From Thalassovita aquimarina (GTDB taxonomy: Bacteria > Pseudomonadota > Alphaproteobacteria > Rhodobacterales > Rhodobacteraceae): a stretch of 64,000 nucleotides of DNA. The stretch spans positions 372,001 through 436,000 of the forward strand of contig NZ_JADMKU010000001.1 of the NCBI RefSeq assembly GCF_018219815.1, written 5' to 3'. Below the pieces are notes generated by a model that had not been told where the DNA came from, made no database searches, and saw nothing but the letters and a program-made list of their open reading frames with translations. A program made the translations under genes and the position numbers. This document shows, piece after piece, positions 1 to 9,411 of this stretch (position 1 is the first letter of the stretch; every line of letters starts with the position of its first letter).

Positions 1-447
1 CACCCGGTGGGTTTCGGCATCCAGCACGATATCTTCGTATTCCAGACGTTCGCCCACCGTGGCCGGCCGGGTCCGGCGCAGTTGCGCCCGCACCCGCGCC
101 ATCAGTTCGACCAGCGAATAGGGCTTGACGACGTAATCGTCGGCCCCGGTTTCCAGCCCGCGCACCCGGTCGACTTCCTCGGACCGGGCCGACAGCATGA
201 TGATCGGGATACCACGGGTTTCCGGCCGGGTTTTCAGCCGGCGGCAAACCTCGATCCCAGACACGCTGGGCAGCATCCAGTCCAGCACGATGATGTCGGG
301 GTTTTCCTCCTCCACCATGATCAGGGCATCTTCGCCATTCTCGGCCTTAACAAGCCGGAATCCCTCGGCTTCGAGGTTATAGGCCAGAACTTCGCGCTGT
401 GCCGGTTCATCCTCTACGACAAGAACCGTCGGTTGCGTTGTCGACAT
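1..447 (-). CDS. phoB: Phosphate regulon response regulator PhoB (partial, N-terminal part)
   Basis: The reading frame starts at an ATG at 447 (minus) and runs off the left edge, so only about 149 N-terminal residues are present. They form a receiver domain: VLVVEDEPAQ with the acidic pair near residues 10-12, the phospho-acceptor Asp in DIIVLDWMLP, the conserved Thr/Ser position in IIMLSAR, and Lys in DDYVVKPYS. The DNA-binding winged helix is only beginning at the edge. It lies 5 nt downstream of phoU in the pst operon, which fits PhoB, the activator of phosphate-starvation genes phosphorylated by PhoR. Confidence 0.93.
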   Translation of the reverse strand, partial: MSTTQPTVLVVEDEPAQREVLAYNLEAEGFRLVKAENGEDALIMVEEENPDIIVLDWMLPSVSGIEVCRRLKTRPETRGIPIIMLSARSEEVDRVRGLETGADDYVVKPYSLVELMARVRAQLRRTRPATVGERLEYEDIVLDAETHRV

Positions 448-452
448 CGTTC

Positions 453-1169
453 TCAGACCTTTCCAAGTTTCGGATCAATCGAGGTCTGGTCGCCTTTCGG
501 CCGCCCCGCTTCGGGCAGTTCACCCTTGACCAGATACACCACCTGTTCGGCGATCGAGGTGACGTGATCCCCCATCCGTTCGGTGTTCTTGGCAATGAAA
601 TGCAGATGCATGCAGGCGGTGATGTTGCGCGGATCTTCCATCATGAAGGTCAGGAATTCGCGGAACAATGCGTTATACATCTGGTCGACGTCTTCGTCGC
701 GATGGATCACGTCCATCGCCAGTTCCGCGTCGCGCTGGATATAGGCATCGAGCGCGTCCTTCAGCATCAACTGAACCTCGCGCGCCATCCGGCGCAGCGC
801 CGCGTGCGATCCGGTGATCGGCGACATCTGCACTAGAACGCCGGTGCGCTTGGCCATGTTCTTGGCGTAATCGCCGATCCGTTCGAGGTTACCGGCGATC
901 TTCATCACGCTCAGGATCACCCGCAGGTCCGACGCCGCCGGTGCCCGGAGCGCGATCAACTGGGCGGTGTTTTCGTTGATCAGAAGCTCCAGGTCGTCGA
1001 TCGCCTGATCGCCGTTACGAACCTTTTCGGCCAGTTCCTCATCGCGTTCTTCAAGCGATTGCGACGCCTTGAGGATCGCTTCCTCGACCAGCCCGCCCAT
1101 CTTCATGATCTGCGCCTGGATCGCTTCCAGGTCGCGGTCAAAGGATTTTACGATATGTTGTTCGCTCAT
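453..1169 (-). CDS. phoU: Phosphate transport system regulator PhoU
   Basis: 238 residues starting MSEQHIVKSFDRDLEAIQ, a usual PhoU length. PhoU is a cytoplasmic all-helical protein with two three-helix bundles that bind metal clusters; it restrains PhoR signalling when phosphate is plentiful. Two repeats are visible, each with a helix rich in acidic residues and a motif of the E-R-x-G-D type (NLERIGDYAKN and NTERMGDHVTS). The frame extends further upstream, but the start at 1169 fits the family and sits 29 nt after pstB. It is followed after 5 nt by phoB, completing pstSCAB-phoU-phoB. Confidence 0.95.
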   Translation of the reverse strand: MSEQHIVKSFDRDLEAIQAQIMKMGGLVEEAILKASQSLEERDEELAEKVRNGDQAIDDLELLINENTAQLIALRAPAASDLRVILSVMKIAGNLERIGDYAKNMAKRTGVLVQMSPITGSHAALRRMAREVQLMLKDALDAYIQRDAELAMDVIHRDEDVDQMYNALFREFLTFMMEDPRNITACMHLHFIAKNTERMGDHVTSIAEQVVYLVKGELPEAGRPKGDQTSIDPKLGKV

Positions 1170-1198
1170 TACGGAGTCCTCAATATTGGTCCGTTGAA

Positions 1199-1996
1199 TC
1201 AGCCGATCCGGCCGGTGATGTAGCTTTCGGTGCGCGGGTCGACCGGGTTGGTGAATATCTGGCTGGTTTCGCCGAATTCGACCAGGTTGCCGAGATGGAA
1301 GAAGGCGGTCTTCTGGCTGACCCGGGCCGCCTGCTGCATCGAGTGGGTGACGATCACCACCGAATAATCCTGGCGCAGTTCGTCGATCAGTTCCTCGACC
1401 TGCGCCGTGGCGATCGGGTCGAGCGCCGAACAGGGTTCGTCCATCAGCAGGACCTCGGGTTCGGTGGCCACCGCGCGGGCAATGCACAGGCGCTGCTGCT
1501 GGCCGCCGGACAAGCCGGTGCCGGGCTGGTCCAGGCGGTCCTTGACCTCGTCCCAGATGGCGCCGCGGCGCAGCGATTTTTCGACGATTTCGTCGAGGTC
1601 GGCCTTGTTGCGCGCCAGCCCGTGGATGCGCGGACCATAGGCGATATTGTCATAGATCGATTTCGGGAACGGGTTCGGTTTCTGGAACACCATGCCCACC
1701 TTGGCGCGCAGCTGCACCGGGTCGACCTGCTTGTCGTAGATGTCTTCGCCGTCCAGCAGGATCTTGCCCTCGACCCGGCAGATGTCGATGGTGTCGTTCA
1801 TCCGGTTCAGGCAGCGCAGGAAGGTGGATTTACCGCAACCCGACGGCCCGATGAAGGCGGTGACCGTCTTGTCCTCGATCTTGACCGAAACGTCCTTGAT
1901 CGCGTGGGTGTCGCCATAGAAAACCTGTACGTTCTCGGCGTCGATCTTGATTTCTTTCTGCTCCACGGCGTTCTCCGGAGTGAGTGTGTCGTACAT
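1199..1996 (-). CDS. pstB: Phosphate ABC transporter ATP-binding protein PstB
   Basis: 265 residues, typical of PstB, the cytoplasmic ATPase that powers high-affinity phosphate import by PstSCA. Walker A is GPSGCGKST near residue 52, the Q-loop lies in [12 protein letters not shown] (a PstB hallmark), the ABC signature is LSGGQQQR, Walker B is [13 protein letters not shown] and the switch His is in [10 protein letters not shown]. The protein begins with a short acidic leader before the ABC fold. It lies 22 nt after pstA and 29 nt before phoU. Confidence 0.97.
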   Translation of the reverse strand: MYDTLTPENAVEQKEIKIDAENVQVFYGDTHAIKDVSVKIEDKTVTAFIGPSGCGKSTFLRCLNRMNDTIDICRVEGKILLDGEDIYDKQVDPVQLRAKVGMVFQKPNPFPKSIYDNIAYGPRIHGLARNKADLDEIVEKSLRRGAIWDEVKDRLDQPGTGLSGGQQQRLCIARAVATEPEVLLMDEPCSALDPIATAQVEELIDELRQDYSVVIVTHSMQQAARVSQKTAFFHLGNLVEFGETSQIFTNPVDPRTESYITGRIG

Positions 1997-2018
1997 TGGA
2001 TAGGACCCTTGTAACAGC

Positions 2019-3374
2019 TTACCAGCGGCGTTCGAAGCGGCGGCGTAGAATGATGGCGACGGCGTTCATCAGCAGCAGGAACACCAGCAGGACGATGATG
2101 GCGCCCGAGGCGCGCTCGACAAAGGCCGGGTCGGCGCGCTGCGTCCAGTTGTAAACCTGAACCGGCAGCGCCGCGGCGGGATCGAACAGCCCTTCCGGCG
2201 GAGCGGCGGGGAATTCGCGCACGAAGGCCACCATGCCAATGAGCAGAAGCGGCGCGGTTTCGCCGAGCGCCTGCGCCAGCCCGAGGATGGTGCCGGTCAG
2301 AATCCCGGGCGCGGCCAGCGGTAGCACGTGGTGAAACACCGACTGCATCTTCGACGCGCCCACACCAAGAGCGGCATCGCGGATCGAGGGCGGCACCGCC
2401 TTCAGCGACGCGCGGGTGGCGATAATGATCGTCGGCAGCGTCATAAGCGTCAGAACCAGCCCGCCGACGATTGGCGCCGATTGCGGCAGCCCGGCAAAAT
2501 TGATGAAGATCGCCAGCCCGAGGATACCGAACACGATGGACGGTACCGCCGCGAGGTTTGAGATATTGACCTCGATCACATCGGTGAGCCAGTTCTTGGG
2601 CGCGAATTCCTCGAGGTAGATCGAGGTCGCGACTCCGATGGGCAGCGCCAAAACAAGCACCACGATCACCATGTAGAACGAGCCCAGGATCGCCACGCCC
2701 AGCCCGGCGGCTTCGGGGCGGTTTTCCGACGCGTCCGCACGGGTCAGGAAGCCCGGATTGAACTTGGTGCGCAGCAGGCCCGCGTCTTTCAGCTGGTCGG
2801 CCAGTTGCAACTGCTGCGGCGACACGTTCTTGTCGCGCTCGGCGCTTTCCATCGTCACCCGGCCCTTGAAGTAGCCGTCGATCCGGCCCGAGGCGAGGAA
2901 ATCGAAACGCACCGTTTCGCCGATCATGTCCGGGTTGGCCAGAACGTAGCGACGCAGCTCTGCCGGGCCTTCCTTGGAAATCATCTTGGCGGCGTCCTTG
3001 GATTTCAGGCCCTCGACACCGATTTCGGGCTTCTCGAATTCCTTCTCAAAGGCCGCCTTGATCAGCGGCGCATAGCCGAAGGTCGACACCTTGGCGATCT
3101 TTTCCAGATCGCCGCTGCCGTCCTTGTCCAGCTTCGCCGGATCAAGATAGATATCGAGTGCGATGAAGGTCTGCCGGAAGGCCGAGGACCCGTTGTAAAG
3201 AACCGATCCCAACAGCGCGACCAGCGCCAGGATGGCGATACCGATGGCGACGGCGCCATAGGTGCGGAAGCGGGCCTCGGACGCATTGCGTTTCTTGGTG
3301 CGCGCATCCTGTCGCAGAAGCGAACTGGACGGCTTGCCGCGCGGCGAGGTTTCGGGCGTCGATGCGTCGGTCAT
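2019..3374 (-). CDS. pstA: Phosphate ABC transporter permease PstA (extended)
   Basis: 451 residues, much longer than enterobacterial PstA (about 300). A Lys/Arg-rich cytoplasmic leader precedes one membrane segment (about residues 40-62). A hydrophilic region of roughly 150 residues follows, which I take to be periplasmic and to match the N-terminal extension known in many proteobacterial PstA proteins. Then comes the usual multi-span permease with the EAA-type cytoplasmic loop ([18 protein letters not shown]). The start ATG at 3374 overlaps the pstC stop by 4 nt, so the two are translationally coupled. PstA pairs with PstC to form the phosphate channel. Confidence 0.95.
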   Translation of the reverse strand: MTDASTPETSPRGKPSSSLLRQDARTKKRNASEARFRTYGAVAIGIAILALVALLGSVLYNGSSAFRQTFIALDIYLDPAKLDKDGSGDLEKIAKVSTFGYAPLIKAAFEKEFEKPEIGVEGLKSKDAAKMISKEGPAELRRYVLANPDMIGETVRFDFLASGRIDGYFKGRVTMESAERDKNVSPQQLQLADQLKDAGLLRTKFNPGFLTRADASENRPEAAGLGVAILGSFYMVIVVLVLALPIGVATSIYLEEFAPKNWLTDVIEVNISNLAAVPSIVFGILGLAIFINFAGLPQSAPIVGGLVLTLMTLPTIIIATRASLKAVPPSIRDAALGVGASKMQSVFHHVLPLAAPGILTGTILGLAQALGETAPLLLIGMVAFVREFPAAPPEGLFDPAAALPVQVYNWTQRADPAFVERASGAIIVLLVFLLLMNAVAIILRRRFERRW

Positions 3375-4831
3375 TCATACTGCTCCCGGTATTTGCGCAC
3401 GATGTAGAGCGCGAGGACATTCAGTCCCAGCGTGACGACGAAAAGCGACAGGCCGAGCGCGAAGGCCACCAGCGTTTCGGGGCTGGCGAATTCGGTGTCG
3501 CCGGTCAGCTGGCTGACGATCTTCACGGTGATCGTCGTCATCGCTTCGAATGGATTGAGGCTGAGCTTGGCGGCGGCCCCTGCCCCCATCACCACGATCA
3601 TGGTTTCGCCGATGGCGCGGCTGGCGGCCAGCAGCACGGCGCCGACGATCCCCGGCAAGGCGGCGGGCAGGATCACCTGCTTGATGGTTTCGGACTTGGT
3701 CGCGCCCAGACCGTAGGACCCGTCGCGCATCGTCTGCGGCACCGCGTTGATCACGTCATCGGACAGCGACGACACGAAGGGGATCAGCATGATGCCCATC
3801 ACCACGCCCGCGGTCAGCACCGACGACGACGAATTGCCTAGGCCCAGCGGTTGCGCGAAGTAATCGCGCAGCAGCGGCCCGACGGTGATCAGCGCGAACA
3901 GCCCGTACACGATGGTCGGGATGCCGGCCAGGATTTCGATCGCTGGCTTGGCGAAGGCGCGCACCGGCTTGCTGGCATATTCGGACAGGTAGACCGCCGC
4001 CAGCAGTCCGATCGGCACCGCGAAGACCAACGCCACGAAGGACACGTAAAGCGTCCCCCAGAGCAACGGCAGGATTCCAAGGTCGGACCCGCCGCGGAAC
4101 TGCGGGTTCCAGGTCATGCTGAAGAAGAAATCGCGCGCCTGGTAGAGCTTGAAGAAATGCAGTGTTTCGAACAGCAGCGACGAAATGATCCCGATGGTGG
4201 TCAGGATCGCCACCGACGACGACAGGATCAGCAGCGCCTTGATCGCGCGTTCGGAAACGTTGCGGGCGCGGTATCCTGGATGGATGCGCAGCATCGCGAA
4301 GGCGGCGCCGGCAAGGCTCACCCCGATTACGACCACCGCCATCGCCATGCGCAGGCCCGAGGCAAGTTCACGATAGACCGTCGCGGCCCCGAACACGTTC
4401 GGTTTGATGTCCGAGGCGACGGCGACCCCCACCTCGCCCAGACGTGCGCGCAGATCGGTCAAGTCGGTGTCCAGCGTGGCGATCTTGTCCTCGGTCATCA
4501 CCCCGTCGGCGACGGCAACGTCAAGACCATCCGCGATCCGTCGCACGTCGGACATTACCAGGCTGAGCGATCCGCCTTCGGGAATATCGCCCGGTTCGAT
4601 CTGCTTCGAAACCTGGTTTTCGATGTAAACCGGCTGCAGGATCAGCCAGAATATGGTCAGCAGAAGCGCCGGAACGGCACCGAACAGCGCGACGGTTAGA
4701 CCGTAGTAGTTGGGCCGCGAATGCAGTTTGCGGATATCGCCGCCGGCCGCCCGGATGATGCGTGAGCGGCCGAGATAGAAACCGGCACTGGCGATCAGGA
4801 AGACGACAAGGATAACAAGGCCGGCGCTCAT
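3371..4831 (-). CDS. pstC: Phosphate ABC transporter permease PstC (extended)
   Basis: 486 residues, again larger than enterobacterial PstC. The N-terminus starts with a membrane segment, then a second one (ALFGAVPALLLTIFWLIL), a hydrophilic stretch of about 90 residues and another membrane segment, before the canonical permease core. The EAA-type loop is visible in DGSYGLGATKSETIKQVILP near residue 380. The enlarged N-terminus matches the longer PstC type found in alphaproteobacteria. It is second in the pst operon, 73 nt after pstS, and overlaps pstA by 4 nt. Confidence 0.95.
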   Translation of the reverse strand: MSAGLVILVVFLIASAGFYLGRSRIIRAAGGDIRKLHSRPNYYGLTVALFGAVPALLLTIFWLILQPVYIENQVSKQIEPGDIPEGGSLSLVMSDVRRIADGLDVAVADGVMTEDKIATLDTDLTDLRARLGEVGVAVASDIKPNVFGAATVYRELASGLRMAMAVVVIGVSLAGAAFAMLRIHPGYRARNVSERAIKALLILSSSVAILTTIGIISSLLFETLHFFKLYQARDFFFSMTWNPQFRGGSDLGILPLLWGTLYVSFVALVFAVPIGLLAAVYLSEYASKPVRAFAKPAIEILAGIPTIVYGLFALITVGPLLRDYFAQPLGLGNSSSSVLTAGVVMGIMLIPFVSSLSDDVINAVPQTMRDGSYGLGATKSETIKQVILPAALPGIVGAVLLAASRAIGETMIVVMGAGAAAKLSLNPFEAMTTITVKIVSQLTGDTEFASPETLVAFALGLSLFVVTLGLNVLALYIVRKYREQYE

Positions 4832-4866
4832 GGCTGCTCCATCGCGGAAGTGTGTTGTAGTCGGTA

Positions 4867-4892
4867 CAGGTGGCGCCGGTCGGCACCACCTG
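4867..4892 (-). other. Hairpin between pstS and pstC
   Basis: An inverted repeat of seven bases (CAGGTGG at 4867-4873 with CCACCTG at 4886-4892), one mismatch, then GCC/GGC closing a GGTC loop. No U-run follows in the direction of transcription. Such a stem after a binding-protein gene may stabilise the pstS message or reduce read-through into pstC; this role is inferred. Confidence 0.5.
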
Positions 4893-4904
4893 CGGGATTG
4901 GTAC

Positions 4905-5945
4905 TTAGTTCAGCGGACCCATCGGCGTGCCGGCGGCAACCATTTCCTGGGTCTTGGCCAGTTCCGGGTCGGACACCAGGCCGTATTCGGCCAGCGGGCC
5001 GTCCGGACCAGCGATTTCATCCGACACGAAGAAGTCGATGTATTCCTGCAGGCCCGGGATCACACCCAGGTGCGCCTTCTTCACGTAGAAGAACAGCGGG
5101 CGCGACACCGGGTATTCGCCGGTTGCGATCGATTCGGTCGAGGGAACGACGCTGCCCATGGTCGCGACTTGCAGCTTGTCGGTGTTGTTTTCGTAGAACG
5201 ACAGACCGAACACGCCGACCGCCTGGGGGTTGGCTTCCAGACGGGCCAGGGTTTCGGTGTAATCGCCGTCGATATCGACGGAAACGCCGTCGGTGCGCAG
5301 CGCGTGGCAGGCTTTCTTGGCTTTCTTCGCGTCGCCGTCATTGGCTTCCTCGAAGATGTCATAGGCGCCCGTGGCTTTACAGCCGGCTTCCAGGACCTTC
5401 TTGTCGAACACTTCGCGGGTGCCGTGCTTGGTGCCCGGGATGAAGGCCAGGATTTCCTGATCGGCCAGATCGCCGTTCACGTCGGCCCAGGTCTTGTTGG
5501 GGTTATCGACCAGCTTGCCGTCGACGACGACCTTGGCGGCCAGAGCGCTGAACCAGTCCGCCGGGGTGAAGGCGAATTCCGGGCCGTTGATGTCCGACGC
5601 GAAGACGATGCCGTCATAGCCGATGCGCACTTCCATGATTTCGTTGATGCCGTTGGTAGCGCACAGGTCGATGTCCGACTGCTTGATGCGCGAGGACGAG
5701 TTGGCGATGTCGATGGTGTTTTCGCCAACGCCTTCACACATCTTCTTGCGGCCGGCACCCGAACCGCCGCCTTCGACCACGGGGGTCGGGAAGTCGAAGT
5801 TTTCACCGAAGGCTTCGGCCACGATGGTTGCATAGGGCAGAACGGTCGAAGATCCGGCGATCTGGATCTGATCGCGGGCCGAAGCGGCGGTTGCGGAAAC
5901 GGCAGCGATCGCCAGAGCAGAGGCGGTCAGTTTCACGAAGGACAT
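4905..5945 (-). CDS. pstS: Phosphate ABC transporter substrate-binding protein PstS
   Basis: 346 residues with a Sec signal peptide (MSFVKLTASALAIAAVSA, cleavage expected after TAASA), so periplasmic. The mature part begins with QIQIAGSSTVLPY, the phosphate-loop region typical of PstS, and contains the Ser/Thr/Asp/Arg phosphate-binding elements in GGSGAGRKKMCEG and in GTKHGTREVF. It captures phosphate for PstCAB. It is the first gene of the pst operon, with a Pho box 83-111 nt upstream of its start, and is followed by a hairpin. Confidence 0.96.
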   Translation of the reverse strand: MSFVKLTASALAIAAVSATAASARDQIQIAGSSTVLPYATIVAEAFGENFDFPTPVVEGGGSGAGRKKMCEGVGENTIDIANSSSRIKQSDIDLCATNGINEIMEVRIGYDGIVFASDINGPEFAFTPADWFSALAAKVVVDGKLVDNPNKTWADVNGDLADQEILAFIPGTKHGTREVFDKKVLEAGCKATGAYDIFEEANDGDAKKAKKACHALRTDGVSVDIDGDYTETLARLEANPQAVGVFGLSFYENNTDKLQVATMGSVVPSTESIATGEYPVSRPLFFYVKKAHLGVIPGLQEYIDFFVSDEIAGPDGPLAEYGLVSDPELAKTQEMVAAGTPMGPLN

Positions 5946-6027
5946 AAGGAAACTCCTGATTTCGTTTTAGCACGACCATCTCGTGATGATCTCAAGGGGC
6001 GTCGTATTTGTTTCGCACGATGCTTTT

Positions 6028-6056
6028 GTGACAGGAGTGTAACAGCTGTATGACAA
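6028..6056 (-). promoter_or_regulatory. Pho box (PhoB binding site) of the pst operon
   Basis: Read on the minus strand there are three 7-base units, TTGTCAT, CTGTTAC and CTGTCAC, separated by 4-base spacers (ACAG, ACTC), giving an exact 11-bp period. This matches the PhoB half-site CTGTCAT and the helical phasing of Pho boxes. It lies in the 249-nt gap between phoR and pstS, facing pstS. PhoB made by the last gene of this operon would activate it, giving positive autoregulation. Confidence 0.88.
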
Positions 6057-6194
6057 TCCGAGCTTTCCGGCTGCCAACTTGTCACATCAGGTCAAGGAGA
6101 TTGCATAAGTCACTGCTATTAATGTATTTTTTTACAGATACACTTTTTATACGGAATATCGCCGCACGGCCTGCCGCCTAGACAAGTGACGCCG

Positions 6195-7238
6195 TTAGTC
6201 TAGCGCCGGAAGAATCACGACGAAGCTGCTGCCTTCTCCGGGCGTGCTTTCGATCTTCATCCGGCCACGGTGCCGGTTGACGATATGCTTAACGATCGCC
6301 AACCCCAATCCGGTGCCGCCCATTTCGCGCGAGCGGTGGCTGTCGATGCGGTAGAACCGCTCGGTCAGGCGCGGCAGATGCACCGGATCGATGCCCGGCC
6401 CGGTATCGCGCACCTCGATCCGTACCCCGGGTCCGCGCAGCGCCGGGTCGCGCTGCATCTGGGACAGGCGGACGGTAACGGTCTGATCTTTGCCGCCGTA
6501 TTTGATCGCGTTCTCGATCAGGTTGGTGAACACTTGCCGCAGCTGGTCTTCGTCGCCGGGCACCAGAACAGGGGTCGGGGGCAGGTCGTCCTGCAGTTCG
6601 ACGCGTGCCTTTTCCGCCACCGGCGCGATGCGGCGCAGGGTCGATCTGATCAGTTCGGTCAGATCGGTGCTTTGCGACGGGCGAATGCGTTCTTCGGATT
6701 CCACCTGGCTCAGCGACAGCAGGTCGCTGACCAGACGGTTCATCCGCCCCGCTTCGTTCATCATGATGCCCAGAAACCGTTCCTGCGCGGCCGGGTCCTT
6801 GCTGGCGGGGCCTTGCAGGGTTTCGATGAATCCCATCAGCGCGGTCAGCGGCGTACGCAGTTCGTGGCTTACATTGGCGACGAAATCGCGCCGCATCTGG
6901 CCCAACGCCTCGACATGGGAAATGTCTTCGAAACTGACAAGCACACCGCTCGCCTCGGCCAGTTCGACATAACCGCAATGCACCTGATAGGTCATGTCAT
7001 TGCGGTCCATGCTGGTCAGATAGCGGGTGGTCTTGGGCTGGCGCGTTTTCTGGCAGGCCTCAATCGCATCAAGAACCGACGGCTGCCGCAGGACAGTGAT
7101 CAGATGACGCCCGGTCAGCCCCTGCCCCAGCAATTTTTCGGCCCGCGCGTTGGCGCCGACGACCCGGTCGCCATCTGTGACCAGAAGCGTCGGCAAAGGC
7201 AGGGCATCAATCAGCCCCTGAATGGCTTCCTGTGTCAT
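6195..7238 (-). CDS. phoR: Phosphate regulon sensor histidine kinase PhoR (no membrane segments seen)
   Basis: 347 residues: an N-terminal PAS domain (about 5-110), the phospho-acceptor H-box VSHELRTPLTALMGF (about residue 125), and a C-terminal ATPase domain with N box NLIENAIKYG, G1 DTGPGID and G2 GGTGLGLAIV. PhoR phosphorylates PhoB when phosphate is low. The enterobacterial protein has N-terminal membrane segments; here the sequence starts directly with the PAS domain (MTQEAIQGLIDALPLPTLLV), with no convincing transmembrane helix. It is directly upstream of pstS on the same strand, 8 nt after the preceding gene. Confidence 0.9.
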   Translation of the reverse strand: MTQEAIQGLIDALPLPTLLVTDGDRVVGANARAEKLLGQGLTGRHLITVLRQPSVLDAIEACQKTRQPKTTRYLTSMDRNDMTYQVHCGYVELAEASGVLVSFEDISHVEALGQMRRDFVANVSHELRTPLTALMGFIETLQGPASKDPAAQERFLGIMMNEAGRMNRLVSDLLSLSQVESEERIRPSQSTDLTELIRSTLRRIAPVAEKARVELQDDLPPTPVLVPGDEDQLRQVFTNLIENAIKYGGKDQTVTVRLSQMQRDPALRGPGVRIEVRDTGPGIDPVHLPRLTERFYRIDSHRSREMGGTGLGLAIVKHIVNRHRGRMKIESTPGEGSSFVVILPALD

Positions 7239-7246
7239 AGCCCGGA

Positions 7247-7777
7247 TCAGTCGATTGCTTTCAACCCCGAACGGAACCGGCGCATGTTGTCCTGATAATG
7301 CTTGGCGCTCCAGCGCAGGGCCGCGATGGCATCCTCGTCGAGTTGCCGCACCACCTTGCCCGGCGATCCCATCACCAGCGATCCGTCGGGGATTTCCTTG
7401 CCCTCGGTGATCAGTGCATTGGCGCCGATCAGGCAGTTCTTGCCGATCCTGGCGCCGTTCAGCACCGTCGCGCCCATGCCGATCAGGCTGTTTTCGCCGA
7501 TGGTGCAGCCATGCAGCATCGCCTTGTGGCCGATGGTGCAGCCCGCCGCGATGCTCAGCGGATACCCCTTGTCGGTATGCATCACGGTGCTTTCCTGCAC
7601 GTTGCTGCCGGCGCCGATGCGGATTTCCTCGTTATCGCCGCGCAAGGTGCATCCGAACCAGACCGAAGCGCCTTCTTCCAGCACCACGTTTCCGATCACG
7701 TTGGCATCCGGCGCGACCCAGAAATCGCCGTTTTCCGGCGTGGTGGGGGCGATTCCGTCCAATGCATAAAGGGTCAT
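7247..7777 (-). CDS. Gamma-carbonic-anhydrase-like hexapeptide-repeat protein
   Basis: 176 residues of left-handed beta-helix made of hexapeptide repeats ([53 protein letters not shown]). The metal-ligand histidines of the gamma carbonic anhydrase family are present in VMHTD, IGHKA and LHGCTIG. Relatives (YrdA, PaaY, CaiE) are cytoplasmic trimers that bind zinc or iron; many have unknown or only weak carbonic anhydrase activity, so the substrate is open. Its ATG overlaps the gmk stop by 4 nt. Confidence 0.85.
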   Translation of the reverse strand: MTLYALDGIAPTTPENGDFWVAPDANVIGNVVLEEGASVWFGCTLRGDNEEIRIGAGSNVQESTVMHTDKGYPLSIAAGCTIGHKAMLHGCTIGENSLIGMGATVLNGARIGKNCLIGANALITEGKEIPDGSLVMGSPGKVVRQLDEDAIAALRWSAKHYQDNMRRFRSGLKAID

Positions 7778-8415
7778 GAGATGTCCTCGAATTCGTTTTG
7801 CAGGTTGCGCACATGCTCGACCAGCGCCGGTTGCTGCAGGCGGCGCAGCCGGGTCGCCTGAACGATGGTTTTCAATTCTTCCGCCGTCTTGTCCAGATCG
7901 TCGTTGATCAGCACGAAGTCATAGCTGCCCCAATGGCTGATCTCGTCCCAGCTTTTCTGCATCCGCTTGGCGATCACCTCGTCGCTGTCCTGATCGCGGG
8001 TGACCAGCCGGCGGTGCAGTTCCTTGATCGAGGGTGGCAGGATGAAGATCGACAGGGTATGCGCCGCAAGCGCCGAGTTGCGGATCTGTTCCGCACCCTG
8101 CCAGTCGATATCGAACAGCACGTCCTGCCCGTCCTCGATCGCGGCCTGAACCGGCCCCTTGGGTGAACCGTAGAAATTGCCGAACACGTGGGCGTGTTCC
8201 AGCATCTCGCCATCGGCCACGTCGCGCTTGAACTGTTCCTCGGTCAGGAAATGGTAATCCTGCCCGTCCACTTCGCCGGGGCGCGGTTGACGGGTGGTGG
8301 CAGAGACCGAGAACCGGATAGTCTGGTCCCAGTCGCGCAACCGTCGGGTCAGGGTCGATTTGCCTGCGCCCGAGGGCGAGGACAGGATGATGAGAAGGCC
8401 GCGTCGCTGGCTCAT
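7774..8415 (-). CDS. gmk: Guanylate kinase
   Basis: 213 residues, the usual length. P-loop [10 protein letters not shown] is near residue 12; the GMP-binding region includes [20 protein letters not shown]; the lid region and the conserved [11 protein letters not shown] follow. It converts GMP and ATP to GDP and ADP in purine metabolism. It lies 9 nt after yicC and overlaps the next gene by 4 nt. The yicC-gmk pairing is widespread in proteobacteria and supports both calls. Confidence 0.96.
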   Translation of the reverse strand: MSQRRGLLIILSSPSGAGKSTLTRRLRDWDQTIRFSVSATTRQPRPGEVDGQDYHFLTEEQFKRDVADGEMLEHAHVFGNFYGSPKGPVQAAIEDGQDVLFDIDWQGAEQIRNSALAAHTLSIFILPPSIKELHRRLVTRDQDSDEVIAKRMQKSWDEISHWGSYDFVLINDDLDKTAEELKTIVQATRLRRLQQPALVEHVRNLQNEFEDIS

Positions 8416-8424
8416 TTTCCGGTG

Positions 8425-9315
8425 TTACTCCACATTCTGCACTTGTTCGCGCATTTGATCGATCACGGTTTTCAGGTCCAGCCCGACCCGCGTCAAGGCG
8501 GTGTTTTGCGATTTGGAACAGAGCGTGTTGGCTTCTCTGTTGAACTCTTGCATCAAAAAATCGATTTTGCGCCCCACCGGTTTGCGTTCCTGCAAAAGCC
8601 CGCGCGCCGCACCGACATGCGCTTTCAGCCGGTCCAGTTCCTCGGTCACGTCGGTTTTCACCGCGATCATCGCCAGTTCCTGCGCGATGCGTTGTTCATC
8701 CACGCCGTCTGAATTCTGCGTCACCCGCGCCAGCGACGCGCGCAGCGCATCCGCCATGTCCGAGCGTCGTGCCGCGACTGCCTCCTCGGCCTGTCCGACC
8801 AGCGTTTCGATCTCGTCGACCTGGCGGCTCAGCACCGCGTGCAGCGCCTCGCCCTCTGATCTTCGCATCGCCAGGAATTGCGTCAAAAGCGCCTCGAAAT
8901 CCGCGATCAACGCCGCGGCCAGAGCCTTGGTTTGCTCCTCGGGTGATGCCTGTTCCAGAACGCCCTTGAAAGACAGCAGATCGGCGGCGGTGGTTTCGGA
9001 CAGCGTCAGCCCGCGTTCCTTGGCCTTGTGTTCGACCGTCGCCAGCGCCGACAGGATAGAGGCCAGAACATCCTCGTTGACCGCAAGTTCGCTGCCGGTT
9101 TCTTCCCGCTGTATCCGCAGCGTCAGCGCTACATTTCCACGCCCGAGCGCCTTGCCCAGTCTGCCGCGCAATGCGGTTTCCAGCCCTTCGATCCAGTCAG
9201 GCACGCGCAACCGCAGGTCCAGCCCCTTGGCATTGACCGACCGCATTTCCCAGGTCCAGCTGAACGACGCATGGGCGCCGGTGCCGGACGCGAACCCTGT
9301 CATCGACTGTATCAA
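8425..9315 (-). CDS. yicC: YicC-family endoribonuclease-like protein
   Basis: 296 residues, matching the YicC/YloC family in length and ends: the N-terminus reads IQSMTGFASG (compare MIRSMTAYA in E. coli) and the C-terminus carries VGRKIDFLMQEFNREANT, the family's most conserved block. E. coli YicC promotes degradation of the RyhB small RNA and has RNase activity. The start is TTG at 9315: a GGAGGGG ribosome site lies just 3-4 nt upstream, whereas the ATG at 9303 would be too far from it. It precedes gmk. Confidence 0.92.
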   Translation of the reverse strand: MIQSMTGFASGTGAHASFSWTWEMRSVNAKGLDLRLRVPDWIEGLETALRGRLGKALGRGNVALTLRIQREETGSELAVNEDVLASILSALATVEHKAKERGLTLSETTAADLLSFKGVLEQASPEEQTKALAAALIADFEALLTQFLAMRRSEGEALHAVLSRQVDEIETLVGQAEEAVAARRSDMADALRASLARVTQNSDGVDEQRIAQELAMIAVKTDVTEELDRLKAHVGAARGLLQERKPVGRKIDFLMQEFNREANTLCSKSQNTALTRVGLDLKTVIDQMREQVQNVE

Positions 9316-9411
9316 AGGCCCCTCCCCCCGCGTGAGATTTCCTTGGGCTTAGCGCAGTTTACGCCCGGAGGCCAGCGCAACGGACGGCGGGACGCCGTTA
9401 ACCAGAAAGAT

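Noticed and set aside
453-1487. Longer PhoU version with about 105 extra N-terminal residues
   Set aside because: The extension overlaps pstB out of frame; PhoU begins at 1169 by family length and spacing.
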